From positions 47,811,336-47,875,335 of the forward strand of contig CM077006.1 of the NCBI GenBank assembly GCA_039090855.1: DNA of 64,000 nucleotides, read 5' to 3'. The DNA is from Macrothele yani. Its lineage: Eukaryota; Arthropoda; Arachnida; Araneae; Macrothelidae. Both the position numbers and the translations under genes were made by a program. Positions 11,690 through 22,793 of this stretch are shown piece by piece (positions within the stretch are counted from its first letter, which is position 1; the number at the start of each line of letters is the position of its first letter). The notes under the pieces were generated by a model. The model did no database searches. It was not told the DNA's origin and saw only the letters and a list, made by a program, of their open reading frames with translations.

Positions 11690-13145
11690 TCTCTGTGCGC
11701 CAAAGAAGTTCGAATCCCTTTTTATCTTGCCAGCGTTTCTCTTCTAGGTGGATATGTTGGAATCTGTGATATCACTCTTTCGATTTTAGCCATAGCTGTT
11801 CTCTGCTGTTTCGCAATTTCAGTGATTATTTTATACAGTCCCAGTTTTTTCTCTCCCAGAATTGTATTCCAGCGTCTGTCTCATCCTTCAAGTTCGTTTT
11901 GTGTTCTGGGAAAGCCAAGTAAATTATTTTCACTTACTGACCGAATTGTTGGTGGAAAAAGCGGAGGGCTTCTGCTCGGATTGTTTCTTCTGTTTCCACA
12001 AAATTTTCCAAGAACATAATTTTCCTCAAACCACTGAACTACAGAATCTACATATTCTAGTAAAATTGATTTCACTTCTTCAAAAGCAGTTGGAATTTCA
12101 TCAGATGAAAGAAATGCGAGTGCTTGCAAATGTCTGACTTTGAGAGCAAACTCACTGTTTTTCCCGTATTCATTCTGAGGCTATGCCAGAGGATGGATAT
12201 TCCTCCGCACATTTTTTCAGAGATGAAACCAACAACATTTTTTAGTCCTTCAAAAATTCCTTTTTGGCAGCATTATAATGATAGCTATTTCAAAATCTAT
12301 CATTATACGTATTGTGGTGCAAGCTGAATATCATAATCTGATGCAGTCATGTAAATCTTGCAAAAATCTTGTATAATATAATATTCTTCATTCTTGTTGG
12401 AAGGTAACCCATAAACTAGTGGGACAAAACTTTGCCTCTATGGATTCGTTCCAAATAAAGCATGAAGGGCATATAATTGCCTAAATAGGGTTGGACAAGT
12501 TTCAAAAATCCAGAGGGGTGCTTCTTTAAGCTTTCGTAAATTATTTTCTGTTAAAAATAAAATAATTATTTAATCTCCAAATGCGCTGTCTCTGCCAAGA
12601 AATTTTGCACCATCTCTTTCCTTTAAATCTGTTGGGGCATCGATCCCTTCTAAAGTCGTAGGCTCCGCAGGCATGTCTTCTCTTCGTATTCGTTTAACAA
12701 CTTGCTTTAATGCATCAATATTAGGCATGTAACCTGCATTTACTGTAGCCATTGAAGTTGTCACGGTTTGAATAATTCGTGCAGGGGCTTCATCCATATT
12801 TCTCGCTTGTTCTTTTACTTGCGCTCTTGCAACAGCAATATCACGTTTCTCCGGTCTTGGAGCATGATTATGTGGTTTCTCATTGCGCCTCCTGTGTTCA
12901 TCTCCAATAAAAATAGTACTAGCAAAGCCAGTACAGTTTCCATAATTTCTTTCAATACAGTGCTAATGCCATAAATCATCCCACACTCTGTTATGGCAAA
13001 ATAAATACCCTTTCCATTTCAGTAAATCATTTCCTTGTTGTGAGTTAACTATGTTGCATACTTCACGTACATAATGCCTTCGGAAAACAATGCTTTCTCT
13101 TTCCAAAATATTTAGAATGACATATCCACTATTATCACTTGACAA
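11690..13145 (-). pseudogene. MULE transposase relic with FLYWCH zinc finger
   Basis: Minus-strand relic of a Mutator-like transposase. From the N-terminus: a FLYWCH-type zinc finger (GYLFCHNR, then HCIERNYGNCTG and KPHNHAPRPEK, supplying the Cys and His ligands); a linker with ARIIQTVTTSM and IRREDMPAEP; the start of the catalytic core (LYALHALFGTN, then VPLVYGLPSNKNEE); and the C-terminal part with FPRTQNELEG followed by DRRWNTILG. Frames change several times and stops occur, for example after DLWH in the finger. The 'MDGTFK'-type segment with the first catalytic aspartate appears deleted. It sits exactly between the inverted arms, as expected for the element's own gene. Confidence 0.85.
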
Positions 13146-14800
13146 CGCACAACAAAGGTTTCAACAAGCAAGTTCTCTGTTCGCCAGTCAACTACGAACT
13201 GATGAGCAACCATTCAATGAAACACTCAGAATACAGACGATCACGTGAGGCCTGTTCCTCCAGTTTGGGTTAAGGCGAAGTTCAAGATTTTGGTACCTGC
13301 GGTCACAAAAAGAGTTTAAGTTTAGGGATCGGCATCTTATCTTTTGTTTTTCCAAAATGCAGAGGTACATGTATTTTACAGCAGGGATACTCCAAGTGGG
13401 GGATCAACGGATTCCAAGCACCCGGGCGCCAAGTACCAGGGGCAGAGTGGGCCGCTGCACTCTGTGCCGGTAGGCACCATGCTAACTCTAAAATATAAAT
13501 TCAAATTGTTTTCTGTGCTGCACCATGTGTATGAAAGAAAACTGTTATACTGAAAAGACAATTTGTTTACCCCGTGACGTATTAAAAAGAAGACCTACGT
13601 CCCTACGTGCCGAATGGTCTGTAAGCCAAACAGTTTTTCGTACAACACCTTCCCCCGACTTTCTAAGTTCAGATCCGTCTCGCTTGACTTATTTCCTGTA
13701 CCGCACCTCGCTTTCGCTAATTGTTGTTAATTGCAGTGAAACGGGTGTTTTACATTGGGGCGTATTCCCGTGTGTCCTGAAGACTATACTGAAAGCGGTG
13801 AACCCCAGAGGAAAGGTATTCCATCAAAAGCAACAGAAATCCAATGCCAGAGCAGAACTTTGTTCGTTGGCATTACCATCCAAGCAATTTACGCGAAGTA
13901 GGAAGTGTGTTTTTTTTACTACGACACCAGGAGCTTTTCACGGATTCTCAGGCAATTACGATACAGATGTGTCCTCAGGACTTCTCTTTCAAGACGTCCA
14001 AAGGCCGGCACTAGGGAATGGGGAGGGATACAGTGCAGTTATTCTTTTTTGTTGGAGTTAGAAATTCCTAAGCTCATTCTTCCTCGAAACTTTGCCTGGT
14101 TACTAGTAAGTACTGTCTGATGCCTCAACCATTACTCAGATTTGTTGTTTTTGTTTTCATTTTTTCAGTTAACAGCAGGAAAATGTCTGAACTGCACTGT
14201 TTTAGTTGGAAATATTGTTTAACTTCAGCAACAGGGCTTCATATATAATTGCAAAATCCTTCGATATAATAGACATATCTTACATAAAGAATTTACATGA
14301 GAAAATAGAGTAATAATAAGGAAAATATTCTAAAACCAAGAAATAAAATTGCGGAACCGAAAAAGCTAGGTGGAGGAAACAGAAGGCTCTGAGAAAAAGT
14401 TAATATTTAAAGAAACCTGGAGTTGCTTAAGGAGTAAGTGGTATAAATCTATAAAAAAACATGTGCTGTATTTAAAAAATGTAAGCAAGTAGGCATCGTG
14501 AGTGTTAACAGTTTCCCCTTTTCATCCTGTGGAAATTACAACCACCACAGAAAATAAAATAACCAAAACATAACAAAAATACCCATACAAAGTAAAATGC
14601 CTAAAACATAAAAACAAGTAACCACACAAAGTGAAATGCCCAAAACATTGGTAAGAAATGCTGTTAAAAGCACAATGAAGATAAAAATAGGTAAAATACA
14701 TGTTTTCCGAACTTAATACAAGTGTCAAAACTAAAATAAAAAGAAAAAAGAAATATTCCAAATTTCATTGTTACTTTAGATATTTTGACCTGTTGACATT
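13146..14800. other. MULE interior without recognised gene
   Basis: A segment starting near 13383 (CAGGGATACTCCAAGTGGGG) resembles one end of a hAT transposon, but no matching end was found. The remainder has open stretches without recognisable motifs. Confidence 0.4.
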
Positions 14801-14809
14801 TCGTAAATT

Positions 14810-15590
14810 GCACTTGCACTTGGTCAAAAAATATTACTTACAAGGACTCTTTAGTAACTTTTAATCGCTGTGCTCATATTTATAAGGTTTGCATAATAAA
14901 TCAAGTTAATAATGTTGCGCTTTAACTTAGGCACCGAATATTAATTATCGGCCACTAGGCCTAAGCCTTTTAAAAATTTTATAAGCGTAACACTCTTAAA
15001 TTGATTTGTCATGAAAAACTAATATTATCACGGCATTATGAAATTACTAAAAATGCATATGCCTAGGCTTCGGGCGTGTCTTTTTAATTAATGTCTTGTG
15101 CTCGAGTAAAATTTCAACAGAATTAATTTGATTTTCTTTGAAAACTATTAAAGCGCATTGCTAAAATCTTGGAGTTTTATACAAACCTTATGAAAATTAG
15201 CACGGCGGACTGAAAATTGCTAATAAGGCCCAGGCCTAGGGCTTTATAATTATTGTTTTGTACCTGACTAAAAGTGTAACATTATCTTTAGTTCCTACTA
15301 GCAGGAGTACCCGGTATTTCACGGGTAAATATTACTATTTGTAGAATCACCGAGTTCAGCGGGTGAAAGTTAATGAATGAAAAAATATTTCCGTAAATTT
15401 CCAGTAAACTTATTTAAATTTTTTGATTTAGTTAATTTAATTATACGAAAAAAAGAGAATTTACATTATTTACATTACATTGTTTTTCTGCCTGATAAGG
15501 TACCCGTTGGTGGTGAAAGCTAACGTTTATTGATTTGTGTTTTTAATACACCATTAATCGGATATTTTTGCACTTTATTGTTATCTACGG
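14810..15590. repeat. Inner right inverted arm of the MULE
   Basis: Inverted counterpart of parts of 9730-11300, including GTTCAGCGGGTGAAAG and ACCCGTTGGTGGTGAAAGC. It is shorter than the left arm; the SINE insertion and extra units explain only part of the difference. Confidence 0.8.
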
Positions 15591-15599
15591 AATCTAACT

Positions 15600-17215
15600 T
15601 AGACCGTAGGTGGGGTATTGAAGTGCTGAATTGGGTTGCAGTCCTTAAGAGTAAGAAATGTAATTTTTGGATTCACTTTCACCCCGGCACCAGATCCTTT
15701 CCTTCTGCGCTCTAAGTTAGAATACATTGAAGTAGTATACCAAAATTTGGTCGTTCTAAATTGGAAACTATATATTTTACGAAAATGTGTATGGGGGCCC
15801 ATAGGCCCCGGGCACCGACCCTTTCCAAAAACATCTACTGTCTAAGTTAGAGTACCATGAGGTAGTATACCAAATTTGGTGGTACTAAATTGAAAACGAT
15901 ATATTTTAGGAAAATTTTGTGTGAGGGCCCTTCGACCCCGGGCGCCGACCTCTTCAAAAAACAATCTACCCTCTATATTAGAGTACCATGAAATAGTATA
16001 ACCAAATTTGGTGGTTCTAAGTTAATACTGTAGATTTTACGAAAATTTTGTATGGGGGTCCCCTGGACATCTGGCCCCGAGCTGTTCCAAAACCATCTAC
16101 CTTCTAAGTCAGAAACCATCTACCATGAGGAGTATACCAAATTTGGTAGTTCTAAATTGGAAACTGTAGATATGACGAAAATTTTTGTATTGGGGCCCTT
16201 GACCCCGACGCGTTCCCAAAACTATCTACCGTCCAAGTTATAGTACCATGTGATTGTATATCGAATTTGGTGGTTCTAAATTGAAAACTGCAGATTTTAC
16301 GAAAATTTTGTATGGGGGACCCCTACTTGTTCCAAAATCCATCTACCGTCTGAGTTATAGTGCCATGAGATTGTATACCAAATTAGGTGGTTCTAAATTG
16401 AAAACTGTAGATTTTACGAAAATTTTGTATGGGGGCCCCTTGACCCTGTCCCCTATTTGTTTCAAAGTCCCTCTACAGTCTAAGTTACAATTTCATGAGA
16501 GAGTATACCAAATTTGGTGGTTTTAAATTGAAAACTGTAGATTTTACGAAAATTTTGCGTCGGGGGGCCCCTTGACCCCGGGCCCCAACCGGTTCCAAAA
16601 CCATCTACCGTCTAAGTTAGAGCATCATGAGATAGTATACCAAATTTGGTGGTTGTGAATTGAAAACTGTAGATTTTACAAAAAATTTGTAGGGGGGGGG
16701 CTTGACCCCGACCGTTCCAAAAACTATCTACCGTCTAAGTTGAGATTGTATACCAAAGTTGGTGGTTCTAAATTAAAAACTGTAGATTTTATGAAAATTT
16801 TGTAGGGGGGAGGCTTGACCCCGACCCTTTCCAAAAACTATCGTCTAAGTTATAGTACCATGAGATTGTATACCAAGTTTGGTGGTTCGAAATTGAAAAC
16901 TGTAGATTTTACGAAAATTTTGTATGGGGGCCTTTTGACCCCGGGCCCCTACTTGTTCCAAAATCCATCTACCGTCTAAGTTAGAGTACCATGAGATTGT
17001 ATACCAAATTTGTTGATTCTAAATTAAAAACTGTAGATTTATTTCGAATGGGGGGGCTTGACCCCGGACCCCGACTCGTTCCCAAAACCATCTACCGTCT
17101 AAGTTAGAGTACCATGAAATTTTGTGTGTGTATGTGTGGAGGGAGGGGGGGGCTTGAATCCGAGCCATTCCAAAACTATCCACCGTCTAAGTTTGAGTAG
17201 CATGAGATAGCATAT
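15600..17215. repeat. Right tandem array of ~120-130-bp units (inverted)
   Basis: About 12 units in the opposite orientation to 8385-9625. Landmark GAAAATTTTG recurs every ~120-130 bp, each time near ACCAAATTTGGTGG and CCGTCTAAGTTAGAGTACC. Unit lengths vary and some are truncated. Confidence 0.92.
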
Positions 17216-17219
17216 GACG

Positions 17220-17420
17220 CTGGTTATTAAGTCGTGGGTTATTATGACGCGGGTTATTCTGATGTACAATAATTGTCACAGGGTTATTTTGTAACAGGTT
17301 ATTTTCATGCTGGGTTATTGTGATGTTGGGTTATTTTTGTAACGGGTTATTTAGACGCCGGGTTATTTCGAACTGGGTTATTACCACGTGGGTTATTTTT
17401 TCTGGGTTATTTTGACGGTA
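17220..17420. repeat. Right terminal GGGTTATT repeat cluster of the MULE
   Basis: Twelve copies of GGTTATT, mostly GGGTTATT, at about 13-20-bp spacing, running to the element end. This is the inverted counterpart of the 6-7 copies on the left. Confidence 0.9.
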
Positions 17421-17523
17421 CGCCTGTGCTAGTGTACAGAGAGGACAAGGAATGAAAAAGCAGCATGTAAGAGAACAAAAACGCTTTTTATTGCTCACAA
17501 GACTTTTGCGAAATGCATTGAGG

Positions 17524-18072
17524 TTACAGAAGGTGTTCAAAGTTGCAACCAGGAGCTGTAACACACGCTTGACATCGTCGGCGCATGGAATCGCGTACAT
17601 TTTGGAAAATTCCTGGCGTGTCTCGGACTTCCGAAGCAGCTACAGAGATGCTTGCTACAAGGTCCTCATCACTTTCAATGTACACCAGTCCTTTGATGTA
17701 ACCCCAGAAAAAGGAATCAAGGCATGCTAAGTCCGGAGATCTTGCAGGCCAATGAACGGGACCACTACACCCGATCCACGGATGTCCAAATGTCATGTTT
17801 AAGTGATGACGAATGTCGTGGCTGAAATGGGTGGGAGCCCCATCGTGCAGGAACCACATTGCATGTCGCAGCGACTGAAGGACCTGCTGTTTATTCAACA
17901 GCTCTGGCAAGTTGCATAACCTCTGATGCAGCCGTGCAAACACTTGGTGGTTTGGCACTCGTCTCATCGGGTACCGTTCCTGGTAAAGTCACGCGCCGGC
18001 TCGTCCATTGCAGTCCACTGCTCCGTATGCAAGGTGCATATCAGCCATTTCTGCATTCGTGAACTCAACCAT
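17524..18072 (-). pseudogene. DD41D-type mariner transposase, internally deleted
   Basis: Starts MVEFTNAEMADMHLAYGAV and continues RRVPNHQVFARLHQRL, the N-terminal signature of a widespread insect mariner-like group. It then jumps directly to a C-terminal part with the second catalytic aspartate in WFLHDGAPTHF and the third acidic residue in SPDLACLDSFFWGYIK, 41 residues apart. The HTH linker and the first catalytic aspartate region are missing, so an internal deletion has occurred. One TGA interrupts the N-terminal part (GRAGA-stop-LYQER). The protein could not transpose on its own. Confidence 0.88.
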
Positions 18073-18264
18073 CCTACTACCTCTGTGGGCGGTTTACAAA
18101 TGATGGTATCCTGAAGGAACGTATGAGCTCTCTCGCAGCCGAACAACGCCATCTACTGCATGAAGATGGCATTTCCGACCCTGCATTGCTATGTGATTCT
18201 GATTTGTCTTTGTGCAACCTACCCCTCCCAGAAGTTTGTACACGCTTAGCTGAATCACCCTGTA

Positions 18265-18955
18265 TATACCGTAGGTAAGTATATTTTATTTACATAATTT
18301 TTTTGTTGTTTATTTTAGGAGTTAGCTGATATAACTAAGAACACTATACTACTGTATCACCTCACCATAGATTCCATGAAATAATTCATACAGGTATAAG
18401 AAATTTGGGCTAACAAATGAAATGCAAACAGTACTGCGTTTAATAAAAATTTATGGAGTGCGTTCATCAATTTCATCATTGTGTGCTAAACGACACACCG
18501 GTGATCACTCCTGCTCTTGCAGTATGCTATCTAAACTGTTATGAAATGCAAATGTACAAACCACAAGCATCAACCACCATCTGTTGGCAGACAAGGAAAA
18601 CACTTCCAAGAAACGACCCATCAGCGTATCGTACAGCACTGTGTTGAATCAGTCAATGTCCCGCCGTTGGGTTGTTGTACACCGCAAAAAAGTCACGGAA
18701 AAACGTCGCCGCAGCAAACGTGTTAAACTGTTTAAACCTTGTTTTTTAGTGTTTTCAGAATGTGGATTAACTACTTACACTATTTCATTCATTTCAAGGT
18801 GTTCAGTCTGCGGACCTCCATTTTATATTCAGTTGAGAAAATGTCTTTTCTAGTCATCCTACATACTGACTTATATGCCTTGACTAGTACAACCTATGGT
18901 TTTACTAGTCCACTCCCTTGCTAACTGTTAATTTTTCAGACAAAGTGATTGATGG
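18265..18955. other. No gene recognised
   Basis: Short open stretches only; partly similar to 6815-7010 (old repeat). A GC-richer patch near 18620-18720 did not match any family I know. Confidence 0.4.
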
Positions 18956-18959
18956 CACT

Positions 18960-19285
18960 AGAATTTACTTACTGCTGATGTATCAAACATCTCCATTTAC
19001 AGTGATCTTGGCATGCAAATTGAGTTTCACTGATATCCATTTCACACAAGATCTTTTGTACTTCATATTCATTATCTTTTTCTGTTGCAGGCATTCGTAA
19101 ATCTGATTCTTCCATGCTGTCCTTTGCCTTCCTCTACCTTCTTTCTTATCACTTTGGCTGAATAAATTCTTTCAGTGAGCAGCTTTTCAGTCATATTTTT
19201 CACATGGACAAATCACCTTGAAATGTTTGTCTTCACCCTTACTGACGATAGTACTCTTCAAATTACACATGTGCAACACATAGCT
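18960..19285 (-). pseudogene. Jockey-like LINE 3' fragment (third copy)
   Basis: Diverged copy of the LINE whose larger copies lie at 37812-40045 and 60587-63705. Shared blocks are ATCTCCATTTACAGTGATCTTG, split here by substitutions, and the region encoding the C-terminal part of the reverse transcriptase protein (around 19020-19250). Heavily mutated and short. Confidence 0.7.
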
Positions 19286-19890
19286 ATGTGATAATGATAA
19301 TAGTTCAATATTCTGTGCCATAAACATAATTTCTGCTGCTTCGCAGAGTCACAGCAGATACTAGTAAATGAATCCACTTTGTCAGTTTGATATAACACTC
19401 CATCTCAGTTAATGGCAGCCTTAAGCATTATTACCAAAGCACACACCTGTCAACTTAGCTAATGTTTTTTGCAAAAACCACTGAGCAGAAATCCAGGTAA
19501 CCCTTGACCAATGTGAAGTAGTTGCTTTTGCGGCCGTCGTGTTTGCAGCCAGTGTTGAAAACCATGGCTTATGTACATGGCCATTGGTACTTTGACTCTC
19601 CCTTTTGATATTGAACAAGGGTTGCCATTTTGGGCTCCATCAGTTAAAGACAAAGATCCAAGTGTCCACACCTTTTGTGTTCTTTCAGAACCTATTGCTG
19701 GAGGGAGGCAAGACATCATATGTTTTATAAATCATTATGATGATTCAGTCTGACTGGCTTCTTGAACTGACATTTCGCTACAATTCATTTTGAGTGCACA
19801 TCATTTTGCATGCTTGGCAATGGAATCATTTGAAGCGATTGAGGTAACAAAAAATTAACCACATACTTTATGTAATGATTTTCTATGTAG

Positions 19891-20001
19891 GATAAAAAGG
19901 AAGAATCAAAACAGCTTGATAAAGTGGAATTGCTTGACAAAAGAAGAGCAAAAAGTAGCAGTTACAGTCGAATGTCTTCAGTGGATAAGCTTGTTTTGCA
20001 A
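19891..20001 (+). CDS. Candidate TRPM cassette exon (37 codons)
   Basis: A 111-base segment begins after the acceptor TTTCTATGTAG and ends before the donor-like CAA/GTAACA. It is phase 0 on both sides, exactly what would insert between exon A (ends phase 0) and exon B (starts phase 0). It encodes a charged, serine-rich stretch (DKKEESKQLDKVELL, then RAKSSSYSRMSSVDKLVLQ). The frame stays open for 23 further codons. The TRPM alignment does not require it, because exon A joins exon B naturally without it. It is either a lineage-specific or alternative exon, or chance. Confidence 0.35.
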
Positions 20002-20069
20002 GTAACACATCGTACTTGTCAAAAATGTAGCAGCATGAAAAATATTAAAAGAATTCACAAAATTCTTGA

Positions 20070-21556
20070 GTAAAAAAACGAAAAATCAATTAAAAAGTAA
20101 TTAAATAAATAAAACAACTTTTAATTACATCAGCTTTTTCTTATAAGCAGAAATGCTGCCAGTCCTAAGTTTGTCTGTCCCAACTATATGCACACCTCTT
20201 CTCAGATTGTGATAAGTGGCCACACATTTTCAGTACTGGCCACAAATGCCATGGCCAAATGATGACACCGACCAGTGTTAGTTCATCAGTCATGTGGACA
20301 ATGGCAGGAATAGCCAAACCTTTGATGTGTGAGTGTTAGATGAAGGACCTGCAGATTCAACTCTCGAAGTTGAACAAACACTGCTCTTCAAACAGGCAGC
20401 TCAAAAATAAATAAATAAAACACATGCACATAACACAGGAGTGAGACACTCATCATACAACAGAAGCAGTAAGATAAATAAAAACAAAGATGTAAACATA
20501 AAAAAAAAAAAAAAAAAAAAAGTAGACTCACCAGCTTCAAGTCTGTTTTCCTTCAAATGTGTATTTATGGTTGAAGAATGAATACTAGTACATTCAAAGT
20601 ATGGTTGTAATTATAATCGTGAGTATAGCAGAAAGCCTGATGACTTAGTTTGAATAATGAATGATTTAATGACAATGCAGTTTAAAAAAAATATAAATTA
20701 AAAATGGCAGATGAACCTCCTGCAGTGGTGAATTATAACCCCTCTTTGTTTTCAAAAGAGATGTAGGTTGCATTGACATTAAAAAAAATGAAAAATAATT
20801 TTGTTTGTGTAAGTAAATTTATCATTGTTATTTTGTATCTTAAATGTCGGAAAAATTGTTTGGCACATAATGGTGTTATAATTTTAGAGATTACTGGTTA
20901 GAAAAAAACTACAATGTGTAAGTCTCAAAAAACAAGCAAAAAGTTTATCCAGTACTTTTTTTTTTTTTTTGATAGATAGCTTTCATTGCAAAATTTGAGT
21001 TGACAGCATTCCCTACAATGGTTAAAAAAAGTAGGTTACCAAAATATGTAATGTGCTGCTATAGTTAGGGATATAAAATTTCAAAATTAAAGGTAAAACA
21101 CATCCTCTGGAAATTTCCCACCACATGAATATATAACTAATGCTTAACAGTGGGTATTTTGTGTTTCAAATTGGTAATGCCATTTCATTATGTAATTTTA
21201 CCTTATTCATCACATTTAAAATTTGTGAAAGTCATTACCTGATTATATCTTTAACATTTCTCTGTGAAGTTTTAGATTTGAATCCTGCATTAGACATGGC
21301 TGTTGTGTTTGTTTTTCATATCTAATCCTTCTTTCCTTTTCTGGAATTTATATACCTGTTATTATGAATAACTAACTTCTTCCATCAAATGCTAATGGAA
21401 CCAAAAAAAAAAAAAAAAAGTGTGAAATAAAAGGAAGGAAGAAAAAGCACTATTACCTGTGGTAATATAAAGAAATTGTGAGAACATCTATCTGGAAACT
21501 ATTTGCAGGCTAGGTTAAATCTAAATGCTGAATTCTACACTGCTGACACATTGATA
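20070..21556. other. AT-rich intron sequence, nothing recognised
   Basis: Contains A runs (about 20500-20521 and 21402-21419) and short open stretches of no recognised family. Confidence 0.45.
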
Positions 21557-21558
21557 TA

Positions 21559-22779
21559 CACTGAGTGGCCACTTTATTATTACCACCTAACAGTTTTAAG
21601 CAAATGAGCTATTGCTGCACGCTGTTGCCGTCAGAGGGCGAGACTAGTATAAAAAGGGAAAGCTTAGTGCTTGCGACAGTAGTAGAAGTGATTTTTGGGT
21701 GACGAGATGGGTAAAAAATGCAATTTGATGGACTTTCAATGTGGGATGATTGTAGGAGCTCGGATCCATGGAGCGAGTATCACCGAAACTGCCACATTCA
21801 TGAAATGTTCCAGAGTAGCTGTTGTTAAAGTGTTTAAAGACTGGACTGTCAGCCAAAAAACTGGGTCTCTACGTGCAACGTGTGGTCGTCATCGACTAGT
21901 GACTGCTCGGGCGGAACGGAGAGTGTCCAGACTGGTAACAGACAACAGAAGGGCAACAGTGCAGCAAATTACAGACCACCTTAATCAAGGATCCCCTCAA
22001 ATGATCTCTGCATGCACTGTTCGCCGTACACTGCATCAGATGGGATATGGCAGCCGAAGGCCTGTTCGAACACTTTTGCTGTCTGCAGTTAACAAGAGAA
22101 AACGTCTCCAGTTCGCACAGGGGCACAAGGATTGGACAGTCTATAATTGGAAACAAATTATGTGGTCCAATGAATCACGTTTTCAGTTGCACCATGCCAA
22201 TGGCAGAGTGAGAAATTGGCGGAAACAGCACGAAAGCATGGACCCCAAATGCATTGCTAGAACCCTTCAAGCTGGTGGAGGCAATGTTATGGTTTGGGGA
22301 ATGTTTTCCTGGCATGCTTTGGGCCCTTTAATTCATGTTGATCAACATCTGACTGGCACATCATATCTAAACATCATTGCGGACCAAGTGCATCCTGTCA
22401 TGTGGATGGTTTATTCCAATGGCGATGGTTACTTTCAACAAGATAATGCATCCTGCCATAGTGCTCGTATTGTACAGGATTGGTTTCAGGAACATGCAGG
22501 GGAGTTTACTTTGCTTAGGTGGCCCCCACAATCTCCAGATTTCAACCCCATTGAGAATTTGTGGGATGAAGTTGAATGAGCCATCAGACAGCTGGATCCA
22601 CAACCCTGCAATCTCACACTCCTGGAAAGTGCTATTCATCAAGCATGATCTCAGATTCCACAAACCACCTATCAACATCTCGTGGAGTCCATGCTATGAA
22701 GAATCGATGCAGTATGAAAGGCAAAAGGTGGCCCAATGAATTAGTGAGGGGGTGGTCATAATAAAGTGGCCACTCAGTG
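21559..22779 (+). mobile_element. Tc1-type DNA transposon copy B
   Basis: Inverted termini CACTGAGTGGCCACTTTAT at both ends, flanked by TA (21557-21558 and 22780-22781). Length is 1,221 bp with one transposase frame. Confidence 0.96.
21707..22744 (+). pseudogene. Tc1 transposase (copy B), first catalytic Asp changed to Asn
   Basis: Single uninterrupted frame for about 290 codons, then four in-frame TGA codons before the natural end near 22742. It has the N-terminal HTH region (FQCGMIVGARIHGASITETA), the GRHRLVTARAERR linker, QQDNASCHSARI with the second aspartate, and SPDFNPIENLWDE with the final glutamate (34 residues apart, DD34E). The first catalytic position reads WSNES instead of WSDES, so the active site is lost. 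The C-terminal stops are each one C-to-T or G-to-A step from a sense codon. MGKKCNLMD is taken as the start; an upstream ATG at 21695 is also in frame. Confidence 0.94.
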
Positions 22780-22793
22780 TATATATATGTATA

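Larger units (their letters stand above)
7263..17424 (-). mobile_element. 10-kb foldback Mutator-like element (MULE)
   Basis: The insertion is bounded by an exact 8-bp direct repeat TGTGCTAG (7255-7262 and 17425-17432), the duplication size expected of MULE and hAT elements. The ends are inverted and similar: the left begins GGTTACATGTCAAATTAACC and the right, read inwards, begins GGCGTACCGTCAAAATAACC. Moving inwards on each side come short AATAACCC repeats, long inverted arrays of ~120-131-bp units and further inverted segments. In the middle is a minus-strand FLYWCH-plus-MULE transposase relic. A SINE has inserted into the left arm. Confidence 0.88.
7152..18262 (-). mobile_element. DD41D-type mariner-like element split by a MULE
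   Basis: Terminal inverted repeats of about 100 bp begin CAGGGTGATT-AGCTAAGCGT at both ends and are flanked by TA (7150-7151 and 18263-18264). The left end is followed after 111 bases by the foldback MULE, and the rest of the mariner resumes at 17425. Without the insertion the element is about 950 bp, shorter than a full element, because its transposase has an internal deletion. Confidence 0.9.
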
